Both the position numbers and the translations under genes were made by a program. Shown piece after piece: positions 41,678-51,274 of a stretch of DNA of 64,000 nt. How positions within the stretch are numbered: position 1 is the first letter of the stretch; each line of letters opens with the position of its first letter. The notes beneath the pieces are model-generated. The model was not told where the DNA came from, did not search any database, and saw only the letters and a list, made by a program, of their open reading frames with translations. The stretch comes from Cyclobacteriaceae bacterium YHN15 (GTDB taxonomy: Bacteria; Bacteroidota; Bacteroidia; Cytophagales; Cyclobacteriaceae), in contig RKQB01000007.1 in the NCBI GenBank assembly GCA_003797895.1, forward strand, positions 186,001 to 250,000, read 5' to 3'.

Positions 41678-44600
41678 GTGAAAAAATACCAGGAGTACAA
41701 ACAAGTTGATTATCCGCAAATAGGAGAAGGTATCCTGCAATACTGGAAAGAAAACGACATTTTCAATAAATCCGTAGCCAATAGAGAAGGTGCGGAAACC
41801 TTTACATTTTTTGAAGGCCCCCCTTCCGCAAACGGAACGCCGGGAATTCACCACGTCATGGCAAGAACTTTAAAAGATATTTTCTGCCGTTATAAAACAT
41901 TGAAAGGTTACCAAGTGAAAAGGAAAGGAGGTTGGGATACCCATGGTCTTCCCGTAGAACTTCAGGTGGAAAAGGAACTTGGAATTACCAAAGAGGATAT
42001 TGGGAAGAAAATCTCTGTAGAAGAATACAACCAGAAATGCCGTGAGACGGTCATGCGCTTCAAAAATGAGTGGGATGACCTGACTGAAAAAATCGGTTAC
42101 TGGGTAGACTTGGATGATCCTTACATCACTTTTGATTCCAATTACATTGAAAGTCTTTGGTATTTATTGAAGCGGTTTTATGAAAAAGGGTTGCTTTATA
42201 AAGGTTATACCATACAACCCTTCTCGCCTGCTGCCGGTACAGGGCTCAGTTCTCATGAGCTTAACCAACCCGGCTGTTACAGGGATGTCAAAGACACTTC
42301 TATTACCGCTCAATTTAAACTCAAAGGACAGGAAAACACCTATATCCTTGCCTGGACCACCACTCCTTGGACATTACCTTCCAATTCTGCGCTGGCCATT
42401 GGGGAAAATCTGGATTACGTGAAGGTGAAAACTTTCAACCCTTACACTTATGAACCAATGACTGCTATCCTTGCCAAAGCACGGATTGGAGCCTATTTCA
42501 ACCCAAAAGCGAAGGAACTTGCGCTGGCAGATTTCAAAACTGGGGATAAATTAATCCCTTACGAGGTTGTTTCGGAGTTTAAAGGGAAAGACATGTTAGG
42601 TTGGGAATATGAACAATTGTTCCCTATTCCCGGAATCGCTTTGCCCCATCCGGCTTTCACTGTCGTATCTGGGGATTATGTCACCACAGAGGACGGTACG
42701 GGTATAGTGCATTTGGCGAAGGCATTCGGTGCGGATGATTTCAGGACTTTAGTACAGAACAATGTTCCGGGAATATTTGTAAAAGATGAGCTCGGGAATG
42801 AAGTACCTGTGGTAGACAAACAGGGAAAATTCCTAACTGTTGTGGGAGAATATCTCACTGCCAAGATGAAGGAACATGGCATACATGCGCATAAGGAATT
42901 TGGAGCGCATGACTTTTATGTAAAAAATTATACCAATGATGATGAAAATGCTTCTGATTACAAAAATACGGACATCATCATTTCCATCATCCTGAAAAAT
43001 GAAAATAAGGCCTTTAAGGTAGAGAAATACGAACACAGCTATCCGCATTGCTGGAGAACCGATAAGCCCATCCTTTACTATCCAATGGAAAGCTGGTTTA
43101 TCAAAACCACGGCCTACAAAGACAGGCTGGTGGAATTGAATAAAACGATTAACTGGAAACCAGAGGCTACCGGTACCGGCAGATTTGGTAATTGGTTGGA
43201 AAATTTGGTGGATTGGAATTTGAGCCGATCAAGGTTTTGGGGCACGCCTTTGCCAATCTGGAGAACTGAGGACGGATTGGAAGAAAAATGCATCGGTTCA
43301 ATTGCAGAATTGAATGAGGAAATAGCCAACTCCATTGCTAAAGGGGTTATGAAAGCTTCTCCTTTTGAAGGAAAAGAATTAGATCTGCATAGGCCTTATG
43401 TTGACGATGTGGTATTGGTATCTCCCAAGGGAGAAAAGATGTTCCGTGAACCGGATCTGATCGACGTATGGTTTGATTCCGGGGCCATGCCTTATGCCCA
43501 ATGGCATTATCCCTTTGAAAATGAAGACATTTTTAAAGCCAATTATCCCGCAGATTACATTGCGGAAGGTGTGGATCAGACAAGGGGCTGGTTCTTCACA
43601 CTTCATGCAATTGCCGGGATGTTGTTTGATTCGGTTGCCTTTAAAAATGTCATTGCAAACGGGCTGGTTCTTGACAAAAACGGTAACAAGATGTCCAAAC
43701 GATTGGGCAATGCGGTTGACCCTTTCAAGACATTGAAAGAATATGGCCCCGATGCTTTGAGATGGTATATGTTGAGCAATGCCAATCCTTGGGATAATCT
43801 TAAATTCAACCTTGAGGGAGTGGCAGAGGTACAAAGAAGGTTCTTCGGTACCCTTCAGAACACCTATAACTTCTTTGCACTCTATGCCAATCTGGATCAT
43901 TTTGTTTATGATAAGGCAAAAGCTATTGCTGTGAATGAGCGTGCTGAATTGGATCAATGGATAATTTCCAAGTTACAGACCTTAATTTCGGAGGTGGAAA
44001 CTGCGATGGACAACTATGACGCCACCAAGGCAACCAGGGCCATCATGAACTTTACCGTGGATCAATTATCCAACTGGTATGTGCGGTTGGCAAGGAAACG
44101 TTTTTGGAGGGGTGATATGAACAAGGATAAACAGGCGGCTTATGAAACATTGTACGAATGTCTGTTCAGCTTGACCCAACTGATGTCCTCTTTTGCACCT
44201 TTTTATGCGGATTGGTTGTACAAAAATCTAACTGCCTCCACCCAAAATGCCAAAGAATCCGTGCATCTCACCGATTGGCAGCATTCAGATTCCAAGCATC
44301 TAAATCAGGATCTTGAGGAAAGTATGGATCTGGCACAAGGGATCTCATCATTAGTTCACTCCCTAAGGAAAAATCCAAAAATCGGCATAAAAGTACGTCA
44401 GCCCCTTCAGCGTATTTTGATCCCTGTGCTGAATGAAAAGACCAGACGCCAAATCCAGCATGTAGAAGATCTGATCAAATCAGAGGTTAATATCAAATCA
44501 GTGGAATATATAGATGATGCATCTGATGTATTGGTAAAAAGTGTAAAACCCAATTTGCCCGTTTTAGGAAAGAAATTAGGTCCAAAAATGCGATTTGTTG

Positions 44601-45061
44601 TGGCGGCTATCAATTCCTGGGGCAAGGCCGAAATTGCTGAAATTGAAAGGAATGGAAAAATTTCTGTAGAAGTCGAAGGAGAAAAAATAGAACTCCTTCT
44701 AGAGGAGGTTTTGATCAGTTCTCAGGATATCCCAGGCTGGTTGGTTGCCTCTGACCAGGGAATAACAGTCGCATTGGATGTAACCCTGACGGATGAACTG
44801 AAACAGGAAGGTATTGCCAGAGATTTGGTCAATAGGATACAGAACCTCCGTAAGGATATGGGCCTGGAGGTTCAGGATAAAATCAATATCAAAGTTGCCA
44901 AACATGATGCTTTAGTTGATGCTGCTTTAAGCAATTTTGCATCTTACATCCAAACAGAAACCCAAGCACTTACGTTGGATGTAAATGGCTCCATCAGTGA
45001 AGGGACAATTTTGGAAATGGACGAATTTCAGTTGACTGTTAAAGTTGAAAAGGCAGAATAG
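41678..45061 (+). CDS. ileS: Isoleucyl-tRNA synthetase
   Basis: The enzyme charges tRNA-Ile. The class I signature appears as GTPGIHHVMA (HIGH-type) near residue 55 and NKMSKRLGN (KMSKS) at about 670, with the large editing domain between. At about 1127 residues it is of the long, eukaryote-like type 2 common in Bacteroidota, some of which resist mupirocin. I choose the GTG at 41678 (MKKYQEYKQVDYPQI) because an AAGGAA stands five bases upstream; the longer frame from TTG at 41624 has no such support. It is followed 72 bp downstream by lspA on the same strand. Confidence 0.95.
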   Translation: MKKYQEYKQVDYPQIGEGILQYWKENDIFNKSVANREGAETFTFFEGPPSANGTPGIHHVMARTLKDIFCRYKTLKGYQVKRKGGWDTHGLPVELQVEKELGITKEDIGKKISVEEYNQKCRETVMRFKNEWDDLTEKIGYWVDLDDPYITFDSNYIESLWYLLKRFYEKGLLYKGYTIQPFSPAAGTGLSSHELNQPGCYRDVKDTSITAQFKLKGQENTYILAWTTTPWTLPSNSALAIGENLDYVKVKTFNPYTYEPMTAILAKARIGAYFNPKAKELALADFKTGDKLIPYEVVSEFKGKDMLGWEYEQLFPIPGIALPHPAFTVVSGDYVTTEDGTGIVHLAKAFGADDFRTLVQNNVPGIFVKDELGNEVPVVDKQGKFLTVVGEYLTAKMKEHGIHAHKEFGAHDFYVKNYTNDDENASDYKNTDIIISIILKNENKAFKVEKYEHSYPHCWRTDKPILYYPMESWFIKTTAYKDRLVELNKTINWKPEATGTGRFGNWLENLVDWNLSRSRFWGTPLPIWRTEDGLEEKCIGSIAELNEEIANSIAKGVMKASPFEGKELDLHRPYVDDVVLVSPKGEKMFREPDLIDVWFDSGAMPYAQWHYPFENEDIFKANYPADYIAEGVDQTRGWFFTLHAIAGMLFDSVAFKNVIANGLVLDKNGNKMSKRLGNAVDPFKTLKEYGPDALRWYMLSNANPWDNLKFNLEGVAEVQRRFFGTLQNTYNFFALYANLDHFVYDKAKAIAVNERAELDQWIISKLQTLISEVETAMDNYDATKATRAIMNFTVDQLSNWYVRLARKRFWRGDMNKDKQAAYETLYECLFSLTQLMSSFAPFYADWLYKNLTASTQNAKESVHLTDWQHSDSKHLNQDLEESMDLAQGISSLVHSLRKNPKIGIKVRQPLQRILIPVLNEKTRRQIQHVEDLIKSEVNIKSVEYIDDASDVLVKSVKPNLPVLGKKLGPKMRFVVAAINSWGKAEIAEIERNGKISVEVEGEKIELLLEEVLISSQDIPGWLVASDQGITVALDVTLTDELKQEGIARDLVNRIQNLRKDMGLEVQDKINIKVAKHDALVDAALSNFASYIQTETQALTLDVNGSISEGTILEMDEFQLTVKVEKAE

Positions 45062-45133
45062 GTAAAAATAATCCGTCACAGTATAGGAAAATGAATTAAA
45101 AATTCCTTAATCTTTGGCATTTAAGCGATATAG

Positions 45134-45796
45134 ATGAAATATTTAAAATATTTTGGGATTGCCCTTTTGGTTATCATTATTGACCAAGCAGTGAAAATGA
45201 TTGTCCATTATCAGATGGATTTCGGAACCCCTGGTCAGATAAAAGTCTTTGGTGAATGGTTTAAATTGCATTATACCACCAATCCCGGGATGGCTTTCGG
45301 CATGCAATTGGGCACGGAATATGGCAAGCTTATTCTGACTACCTTCCGATTGGTAGCTATGATCGGCATAGGGTACTATTTGTACCATATCATTCAAAAA
45401 AAGATGCCAAAAGGTTATATCATTTGTATTTCCATGATCCTTGGGGGTGCCATTGGCAATTTAATTGATAGTGTTTTCTATGGAGTATGGTTGAACAATG
45501 CACCTTTCAATGCGCCTACACCTTGGTTTCACGGCCAGGTAATCGATATGTTTTACTTTGACATATGGGAGGGATTCCTACCAGAATGGATTCCTATCTG
45601 GGGAGGAAGCTATACTGCTCTTTGGCCCATCTTCAACATTGCCGATGCCTCTATTTTTGTAGGCGTAGCAGTAATTTTGATATTTCAGGGAAGATTTTTC
45701 AATGAGGAATTGAAAAATGAAAAGGCAGAAGAAATTGACGAAATCCAAAGGCAGTTTATAGAAGGGGAGGAAAATACCACTTCTTCCAATTCATAA
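45134..45796 (+). CDS. lspA: Lipoprotein signal peptidase LspA
   Basis: LspA removes signal peptides from lipoproteins in the inner membrane, using two aspartates. The 220-residue protein shows IDQAVKMIVH at the start, NPGMAFG, then GGAIGNLIDSVFYGVW and FNIADASIFVGVA with the catalytic aspartates, and four membrane segments. A C-terminal acidic tail beyond the family norm is present. It shares the strand with ileS, the usual partner, and is followed by a strong terminator. Confidence 0.95.
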   Translation: MKYLKYFGIALLVIIIDQAVKMIVHYQMDFGTPGQIKVFGEWFKLHYTTNPGMAFGMQLGTEYGKLILTTFRLVAMIGIGYYLYHIIQKKMPKGYIICISMILGGAIGNLIDSVFYGVWLNNAPFNAPTPWFHGQVIDMFYFDIWEGFLPEWIPIWGGSYTALWPIFNIADASIFVGVAVILIFQGRFFNEELKNEKAEEIDEIQRQFIEGEENTTSSNS

Positions 45797-45821
45797 AAAA
45801 AGGCCAAATTGGCCTTTTTTT
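45795..45821 (+). terminator. Rho-independent terminator of ileS-lspA
   Basis: Stem AAAAAAGGCC/GGCCTTTTTT with loop AAATT, followed by T, starts right at the lspA stop codon and ends near 45821. The A-rich left arm means it can also work in the opposite direction. Confidence 0.85.
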
Positions 45822-45827
45822 GTTTTC

Positions 45828-46041
45828 ATATCGATCGGTCCTACAGACCTCGGGGGTGGGGATATTTTTTTATCCCAGGACCTTGTCCTGGGCTGACACA
45901 GAACGGCCCTTCAGGCCTTTGGATGTTTTACGCATCCTATCAAAGCCTGAAAGGCTGACCTGTGACAACCCAGACTGGAGCCTGCGGAAATCTGGGTCAA
46001 GATACCCAGCAACTACCCCGAGGCCTGAAGGGCCGATATCT
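45828..46041. repeat. Large intergenic inverted repeat and hairpin array
   Basis: The ends ATCGATCGGTCC...CCTCGGGG and CCCCGAGGCC...GGCCGATAT form an imperfect outer inverted repeat about 210 bp apart. Inside lie hairpins CCCAGGAC-CTT-GTCCTGGG (45874-45892), GGATG/CATCC and AGCCT-GAA-AGGCT (45944-45956). A 93-codon open frame over it has no protein character. It resembles the hairpin arrays at 13787 and 54428. The rest of the 45797-46223 gap holds no gene. Confidence 0.65.
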
Positions 46042-46223
46042 TTTTTACCTTTTTTTTACGGAATTGAGAAAGGGCTAACCACATGTAATCCAATCCAATA
46101 AACTCTTTATTTATAATTCCGGATCCAACTCCACCCAACGAATGGTGTTTTTGGCGGTGGAATAATTTTGCATTTCTTTAAATATAGTTGGCCAAATTTT
46201 TAACTTTACCTGACATAAAAAAA

Positions 46224-48032
46224 ATGGCAGACCCCTTCTTATTTAAAAGTCCTGATAAAAGAATATTACTCGCCAGGAAAATTTTTTTGGTAAACGGAAA
46301 GTTACTTTCACTTTTGAGTTTTCTGGCCTTTATTGTTCTTATTTATGACATTGGTTTTGAATCAGTTAGTAATGAAAAGATAATTGATACTCTTTACAAT
46401 ATCTTATTATTATTGATTTCCTTAGGTTATATTATCCGGATTTTATCCAAAAGCGAAAAATATAGTAAAGGAAGATACATAGTCGAAATATTTATAATCC
46501 TGTTTCTACTTGTAACCTCCCTTATAAATTTAGAAATCATTGAACAACGAAGTTCCATTACCATAGGAAACCTGGAATTAAAAACCTTCTTGGTCAATTT
46601 ATTGATTTTCACTCTTTTCTTGATTGAACTCAGTAAGTTAAGTCTGACCATAAATCAGCTAAGGGTCCATCCGGCATTGATTTTTCTTCTGAGTTTTTTG
46701 ATTGTGATTTTGATCGGCACCGGCTTGTTGATGCTTCCAAATGCTACAGTCAATGGAATTTCCCTAATAGACGCTTTGTTTACATCTGCATCCGCGGTTT
46801 GTGTAACTGGATTAATTGTGTTGGATACTTCTTCAGATTTCACTTTTCTTGGACAGTTCATCATATTGATCCTTTTCCAGGTGGGAGGCCTGGGAATGAT
46901 GACCTTTACTTCCTTTTTTGGTTTCTTCTTCAAGGGATCCTATTCACTACATAACCAACTCTTCCTAAAAGATTATATAAACGAAGAGAATATTGGCGCC
47001 ATAAATTCCACATTGGTTAAAATTATTTTGTTTACTCTAATTACTGAAGGCATTGCCGCTTTACTAATTTATTCTGTTGTTGACAAAAGCCTTTTTGAGA
47101 GTATGGGTGAACAGCTTTTCTTTTCAGTTTTTCACTCCATTTCCGGATTTTGCAATGCAGGATTTTCCATTTTAAGTAACGGCTTATATGAAGTGGGTTT
47201 TAGAGAAGAATATACCGTTCACCTTATTATTGCTTTGGCAATCATTCTTGGAGGCATTGGGTTTCCTGTAGTTTTGGGCTATTACAATTACCTTAAGCAT
47301 GTATTTGTGGGCACAAAAAGGATGATTACCGGTGAAGAAGAATACAAACATACTCCCAGGGTAGTCAATGTCAATATAAGGCTCATTGTCTATACAACTG
47401 CCATTTTACTGGTTATTGGGTTTGTTACCTACTGGATTTTTGAAGCTGAGAATACCCTAAAAGGACTTTCAGGTTACGGAAAATTTGTAACAGCCTTTTT
47501 CGGTACGGTAACACCAAGAACTGCCGGATTCAACACGGTGGATATGGAGTCACTGGCTTTGCCAACAATATTGATTTATCTGATCTTGATGTGGATCGGT
47601 GCTTCTCCAGGTTCGACGGGAGGTGGACTTAAGACCAGTACAATAGCAGTTGCCGCCCTGAATGCAGTCAGCATTGCCAAAGGAAAGGATAGGGTGGAAG
47701 TATTTAATCGACAAATTGGCAATGAAACCCTCAGGAAAGCTTTTGCTGTAATATTACTTTCATTTTTGGTCATTGGATTTGGTGTGTTTTTGGTTTTGCT
47801 CTTTGACCCTCAATTGCCCCTGATAAGTGTTGCCTTTGAAATCTTTTCGGCTTTTTCCACAGTTGGATTAAGTTTAGGCATAACTGGGGATTTGTCAACA
47901 GGAAGTAAAATTGTGGTTACTGTTATTATGTTTTTGGGACGCGTGGGCACCTTGACTGTTTTGGTAGCATTTATCAAAAAAGCCAGTACTTTGAGGTACA
48001 AATTCCCTGAGGAGGGGGTTTTCATCACCTGA
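46224..48032 (+). CDS. Potassium uptake channel subunit KtrB/TrkH
   Basis: This 602-residue membrane protein forms a potassium (or sodium/potassium) pore. The four pore loops are visible with their filter glycines: ASAVCVTGLI, SISGFCNAGFS, TPRTAGFNT and GASPGSTGGGLKTST. An extra N-terminal hydrophobic part with about four segments (to residue 150) precedes the core. ATG at 46224 is preferred over an upstream TTG at 46188. The regulator gene ktrA follows by 20 bp, so the two make one uptake system. Confidence 0.92.
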   Translation: MADPFLFKSPDKRILLARKIFLVNGKLLSLLSFLAFIVLIYDIGFESVSNEKIIDTLYNILLLLISLGYIIRILSKSEKYSKGRYIVEIFIILFLLVTSLINLEIIEQRSSITIGNLELKTFLVNLLIFTLFLIELSKLSLTINQLRVHPALIFLLSFLIVILIGTGLLMLPNATVNGISLIDALFTSASAVCVTGLIVLDTSSDFTFLGQFIILILFQVGGLGMMTFTSFFGFFFKGSYSLHNQLFLKDYINEENIGAINSTLVKIILFTLITEGIAALLIYSVVDKSLFESMGEQLFFSVFHSISGFCNAGFSILSNGLYEVGFREEYTVHLIIALAIILGGIGFPVVLGYYNYLKHVFVGTKRMITGEEEYKHTPRVVNVNIRLIVYTTAILLVIGFVTYWIFEAENTLKGLSGYGKFVTAFFGTVTPRTAGFNTVDMESLALPTILIYLILMWIGASPGSTGGGLKTSTIAVAALNAVSIAKGKDRVEVFNRQIGNETLRKAFAVILLSFLVIGFGVFLVLLFDPQLPLISVAFEIFSAFSTVGLSLGITGDLSTGSKIVVTVIMFLGRVGTLTVLVAFIKKASTLRYKFPEEGVFIT

Positions 48033-48052
48033 AAATTTAAAATATCAACAAT

Positions 48053-48742
48053 ATGAAATATATCATTGTAGGATTGGGAAATTTTGGGGGTCACCTTGCA
48101 AGCAGATTGACTAATTATGGTCATGAGGTAATCGGAGTAGATTCCAATGAGGATAAAGTTGAAATGGTAAAAAATAAAATCACCCATGCCATCGTAATGG
48201 ATGCTACCGATGCCCAAGCGGTAAAAAATCTTCCCTTTAAAGAGGCCGATGCTGTAATTATTGCCATTGGAGAGGATTTTGGTGCTTCCATCATGGTAAC
48301 CGCAATTTTCAAACAGTTACAAATCAAACGTCTCATTTCAAGATCCATCAATAAGGTCCATGAAACCGTCATCAAAGCTATCGGTGTAGATGAAATCCTT
48401 CACCCTGAAGAAGATTCAGCGGAGCGAATGGCCAAAAGCTTACAAATGAAAGGCGTAATTGATTCGCTGGATGTGACCGATGAGTACAACATCATTGAGG
48501 TCAAGGCACCCTCCCGGTACGTAGGACTGACCATCGCCGAAACAAAAATCAGAAAGGATTACCAAATTAATGTCCTGACATTGATCAAGTTTGAAGAAAA
48601 GAAAAATATTTTTGGTATAAAAGCAAAAAGCAAAAAAGTATCAGGTGTAGTTGCTCCTGACACTAAAATTGAGGAAGGAGATATTTTGTTGTTGTTTGGA
48701 CACATCAGAGACCTTCAGGCAATTTTAAGTTTGGATGAATAA
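48053..48742 (+). CDS. Potassium channel regulator KtrA (RCK domains)
   Basis: The 229-residue cytoplasmic regulator has an RCK_N Rossmann domain (YIIVGLGNFGGHLASRL, with the acidic GVDSNEDKV element) that binds ATP/ADP or NAD(H), followed by an RCK_C domain from about 135 (IIEVKAPSRYVGLTIAE). It gates the membrane subunit encoded 20 bp upstream. Its stop stands 4 bp from the stop of the convergent voltage-gated channel gene. Confidence 0.92.
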   Translation: MKYIIVGLGNFGGHLASRLTNYGHEVIGVDSNEDKVEMVKNKITHAIVMDATDAQAVKNLPFKEADAVIIAIGEDFGASIMVTAIFKQLQIKRLISRSINKVHETVIKAIGVDEILHPEEDSAERMAKSLQMKGVIDSLDVTDEYNIIEVKAPSRYVGLTIAETKIRKDYQINVLTLIKFEEKKNIFGIKAKSKKVSGVVAPDTKIEEGDILLLFGHIRDLQAILSLDE

Positions 48743-48746
48743 AAAA

Positions 48747-49571
48747 TTATTTTAGGGACGGAAGTTCTTCCCCGCAATATTTACAAAACAACGCATCTTT
48801 ATCCTCAATCTGATGCGTACATTTCCTGCATTTCCGCTGTAATCTCAATTTTCGGTTTACTTTCACCATGGTCATTTCTGAAGTTACTATTCCTGTAGGT
48901 ACAGCAATAATCCCGTATCCAACCAACATAATAACCGAAGCCATTAATTTGCCCAAAGGTGTAATGGGGGTAATATCCCCAAAACCAACTGTTGTCAATG
49001 TTACTATCGCCCAATACATCGCCATAGGGATACTGGTAAACCCATTTTCAGGTCCTTCTACAATATACATGACAGTCCCAGCTATCAATACGATAGTAAG
49101 CATGGAACCAAGAAAAATTTGAATTTTAGCCCTGCTGGCCCTTAGGGCTTCTGATAAAAATTCAGCATCTTTTAAAAACCTCCCCAATTTTAATATCCTA
49201 ATGACCCTCAATAACCGAAGCGCCCGTATCACAACTAAGTATTGGGTATTGATGATAAATAAACTGATATAGGTTGGAATGATGGCAAATAAATCCACCA
49301 ACCCATAAAAACTAAAAATATAACCCGTCTTCTTTTTACTAAGCCAAATTCTAAGGGCATACTCAATCGTGAATAGGATAGTAAAAAACCATTCAAGAAA
49401 ATAAAACCATTTATGATAATTGTTACTGAGCTCTTTAACCGAATCTAAAATCACCACACCTACACTTGCTAATATCAAAATCAGCAAAATCACATCAAAT
49501 GTTCTTGACGCCCTGTCATCATGTTCGAAAACAATATGGGCCAAACGGGATTTTGAAGGAAAAAAAGACAT
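48747..49571 (-). CDS. Voltage-gated potassium channel-like protein with zinc-ribbon tail
   Basis: The 274-residue protein has the six-segment Kv layout. S1-S3 lie in the first 100 residues, S4 follows with regularly spaced arginines (RALRLLRVIRILKLGRF), and the pore has the filter TVGFGD. It differs from most in its C-terminus, CRKCTHQIEDKDALFCKYCG, a zinc ribbon with two CxxC pairs, which may report metal or redox state. It converges on ktrA with only 4 bp between stops. Confidence 0.88.
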   Translation of the reverse strand: MSFFPSKSRLAHIVFEHDDRASRTFDVILLILILASVGVVILDSVKELSNNYHKWFYFLEWFFTILFTIEYALRIWLSKKKTGYIFSFYGLVDLFAIIPTYISLFIINTQYLVVIRALRLLRVIRILKLGRFLKDAEFLSEALRASRAKIQIFLGSMLTIVLIAGTVMYIVEGPENGFTSIPMAMYWAIVTLTTVGFGDITPITPLGKLMASVIMLVGYGIIAVPTGIVTSEMTMVKVNRKLRLQRKCRKCTHQIEDKDALFCKYCGEELPSLK

Positions 49572-49620
49572 ATGTATAGGTTTTATCGAATTTAGTCCGT
49601 CTTCATCAACTTTCCAAAAT

Positions 49621-50880
49621 TTACATTTCTGCTCTTTTCTTTTTGAATTTATACCGCCATTTTTTCCAGGTATAATTTGGAATAGCCCTGAATGATTGAA
49701 TGATTATTAAAAAGAGAATGAATAAGGTTACAGGAAATACCGTATCAAAGCCCCATCCTGCATCCAAAATAATTCCGAATAAAGCAGGCCCTACCGAAGA
49801 ACTCAGGACCATGATGGAGGTAAAGAGGCTTCTAACTGTGCCTATGGATTTTTTGCCAAAAAACTCCACCTGCAATGCCGCAACAGTAGCACTGCCAAAA
49901 CCGACAGAAAGACCCATAAAGATCATATACACAAACATCCCCCAACTTGCAGGGATCAACCAGATTGCCATCAATGCAAAAAAATAAGGAATCAGGTAAA
50001 ATGGAAAAAAGGCTTTTGCAGAATACCTGTCAATCAAGGGCCCGGCTGTTAAAATACTAAAGGCACTGGCAATAGCATAGGTGGTCAGGCCGGCAGCCAC
50101 CAGACCGATACTCCAACCTTTAAATTCCACAATAGGAAATTGATAAAAGAAAAGTCCTGTAATGGCAAAAGGGACAAAGAAGATATTAGGGGCCAATAAC
50201 CAAAAAGCCTTTGATTTCATAATATCTCTTTGCCTTACCCTATCAATTTTATCCCCTGTTGGTGAAATTTCCTGTAACTCCTCTCCTGACTCTGAAACCA
50301 AATGTCGGGGCTTTAACACAAAGAGTGTAAAAACAGTTACAATCAAGGCAACCAACCCCGCATTGAGCCATAAAGATTCCCGCCAACCTATTTGGCCGAT
50401 CACTATCAAAATCAATGCAGGTAAAACAGCCTGGCCCAATGGCTGACCCAAGGAAGCCAATGATATTGCTTTTCCTCTATTGACATCAAAATACCTTGAC
50501 ATGGAGGTAATGGAAATATGGGAATATAAGCCCTGACCGGCCAATCGCAATCCCAGAAAGGCAATTGGCACATACCACCATGCTTGGGCAATACTGAAAA
50601 ATAAGAGAGAAATAATAAAAAGAAAGGTGGTTGCCAAAGTGAATTTCCGCAAAGGGACCGTGTCAATCAGTTTTCCCACCTTAGGTAGTATAGCAGCACT
50701 GACAATCGTAGCCACACCATAGAAAGTACTGATCAGTCCGTTGGACAATGAAAACTCCTCCATGATAAAGGGAACATATAGCGCCAGCAAAAAAGTCTGA
50801 CCAAAACTGGACAGGGCTGTCATCATGATGCCGAAAATCACCATGATGGAATTGTTCTTCACAAACTGGATATAATTCAA
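49621..50880 (-). CDS. Major facilitator superfamily transporter
   Basis: This 419-residue protein has twelve hydrophobic segments in the MFS pattern, with GKLIDTVPLRKFT after segment 2 and an acidic break (EEFSL and the GEELQEISPTGDKIDRVRQRD loop) between halves. The start is TTG at 50880, preceded by an in-frame stop; an ATG at 50844 would lose part of the first helix. It resembles oxalate/formate antiporter-type or monocarboxylate porters, but the substrate is not clear. It lies 49 bp upstream of the Kv-like gene on the same strand. Confidence 0.85.
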   Translation of the reverse strand: MNYIQFVKNNSIMVIFGIMMTALSSFGQTFLLALYVPFIMEEFSLSNGLISTFYGVATIVSAAILPKVGKLIDTVPLRKFTLATTFLFIISLLFFSIAQAWWYVPIAFLGLRLAGQGLYSHISITSMSRYFDVNRGKAISLASLGQPLGQAVLPALILIVIGQIGWRESLWLNAGLVALIVTVFTLFVLKPRHLVSESGEELQEISPTGDKIDRVRQRDIMKSKAFWLLAPNIFFVPFAITGLFFYQFPIVEFKGWSIGLVAAGLTTYAIASAFSILTAGPLIDRYSAKAFFPFYLIPYFFALMAIWLIPASWGMFVYMIFMGLSVGFGSATVAALQVEFFGKKSIGTVRSLFTSIMVLSSSVGPALFGIILDAGWGFDTVFPVTLFILFLIIIQSFRAIPNYTWKKWRYKFKKKRAEM

Positions 50881-51274
50881 GGCTTTACATTAGTTTTAAG
50901 GATATTCCTGCAAGTTAATCATTAGGATCTGATCCACCCTAAACACTACTTCATTACCTCGTTAATTGCCAGAGTTCATATTGGGAAACCTGAATTTCTT
51001 TATTTTCTGTTTCCTTACATAATTCTAAAACAATCGATTACGGAAGCTTTAATTACAATTTTTGAGATTTAATTATAAAAAAAATGAAATATAATTCCGT
51101 TTTCAGTAATTCAATAGTACTTTTGCAAGTCAATACTGTCAGATTTTCTAAGAATGACAATTACTCCACCCTGAATATCTTCTTTTTTTAACACCAAGCA
51201 GAGGGTTGATTTTCAGCCAGTCTACCAATTTTTTAATTCAAAAAAATCCAATACACTATAACCTATTGAAAATT
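50881..51274 (+). promoter_or_regulatory. Divergent intergenic region with a -7 box for the SulP gene
   Basis: The 394-bp gap has no gene. TACTTTTG at 51118-51125 matches TAnnTTTG, about 150 bp before the SulP ATG at 51275. No clear -33 element is seen, and none for the MFS gene in the other direction. Confidence 0.4.

Noticed and set aside
45820..46101. 93-codon plus-strand open frame after lspA
   Set aside because: It lies wholly over the inverted-repeat/hairpin array and has no protein-like composition.
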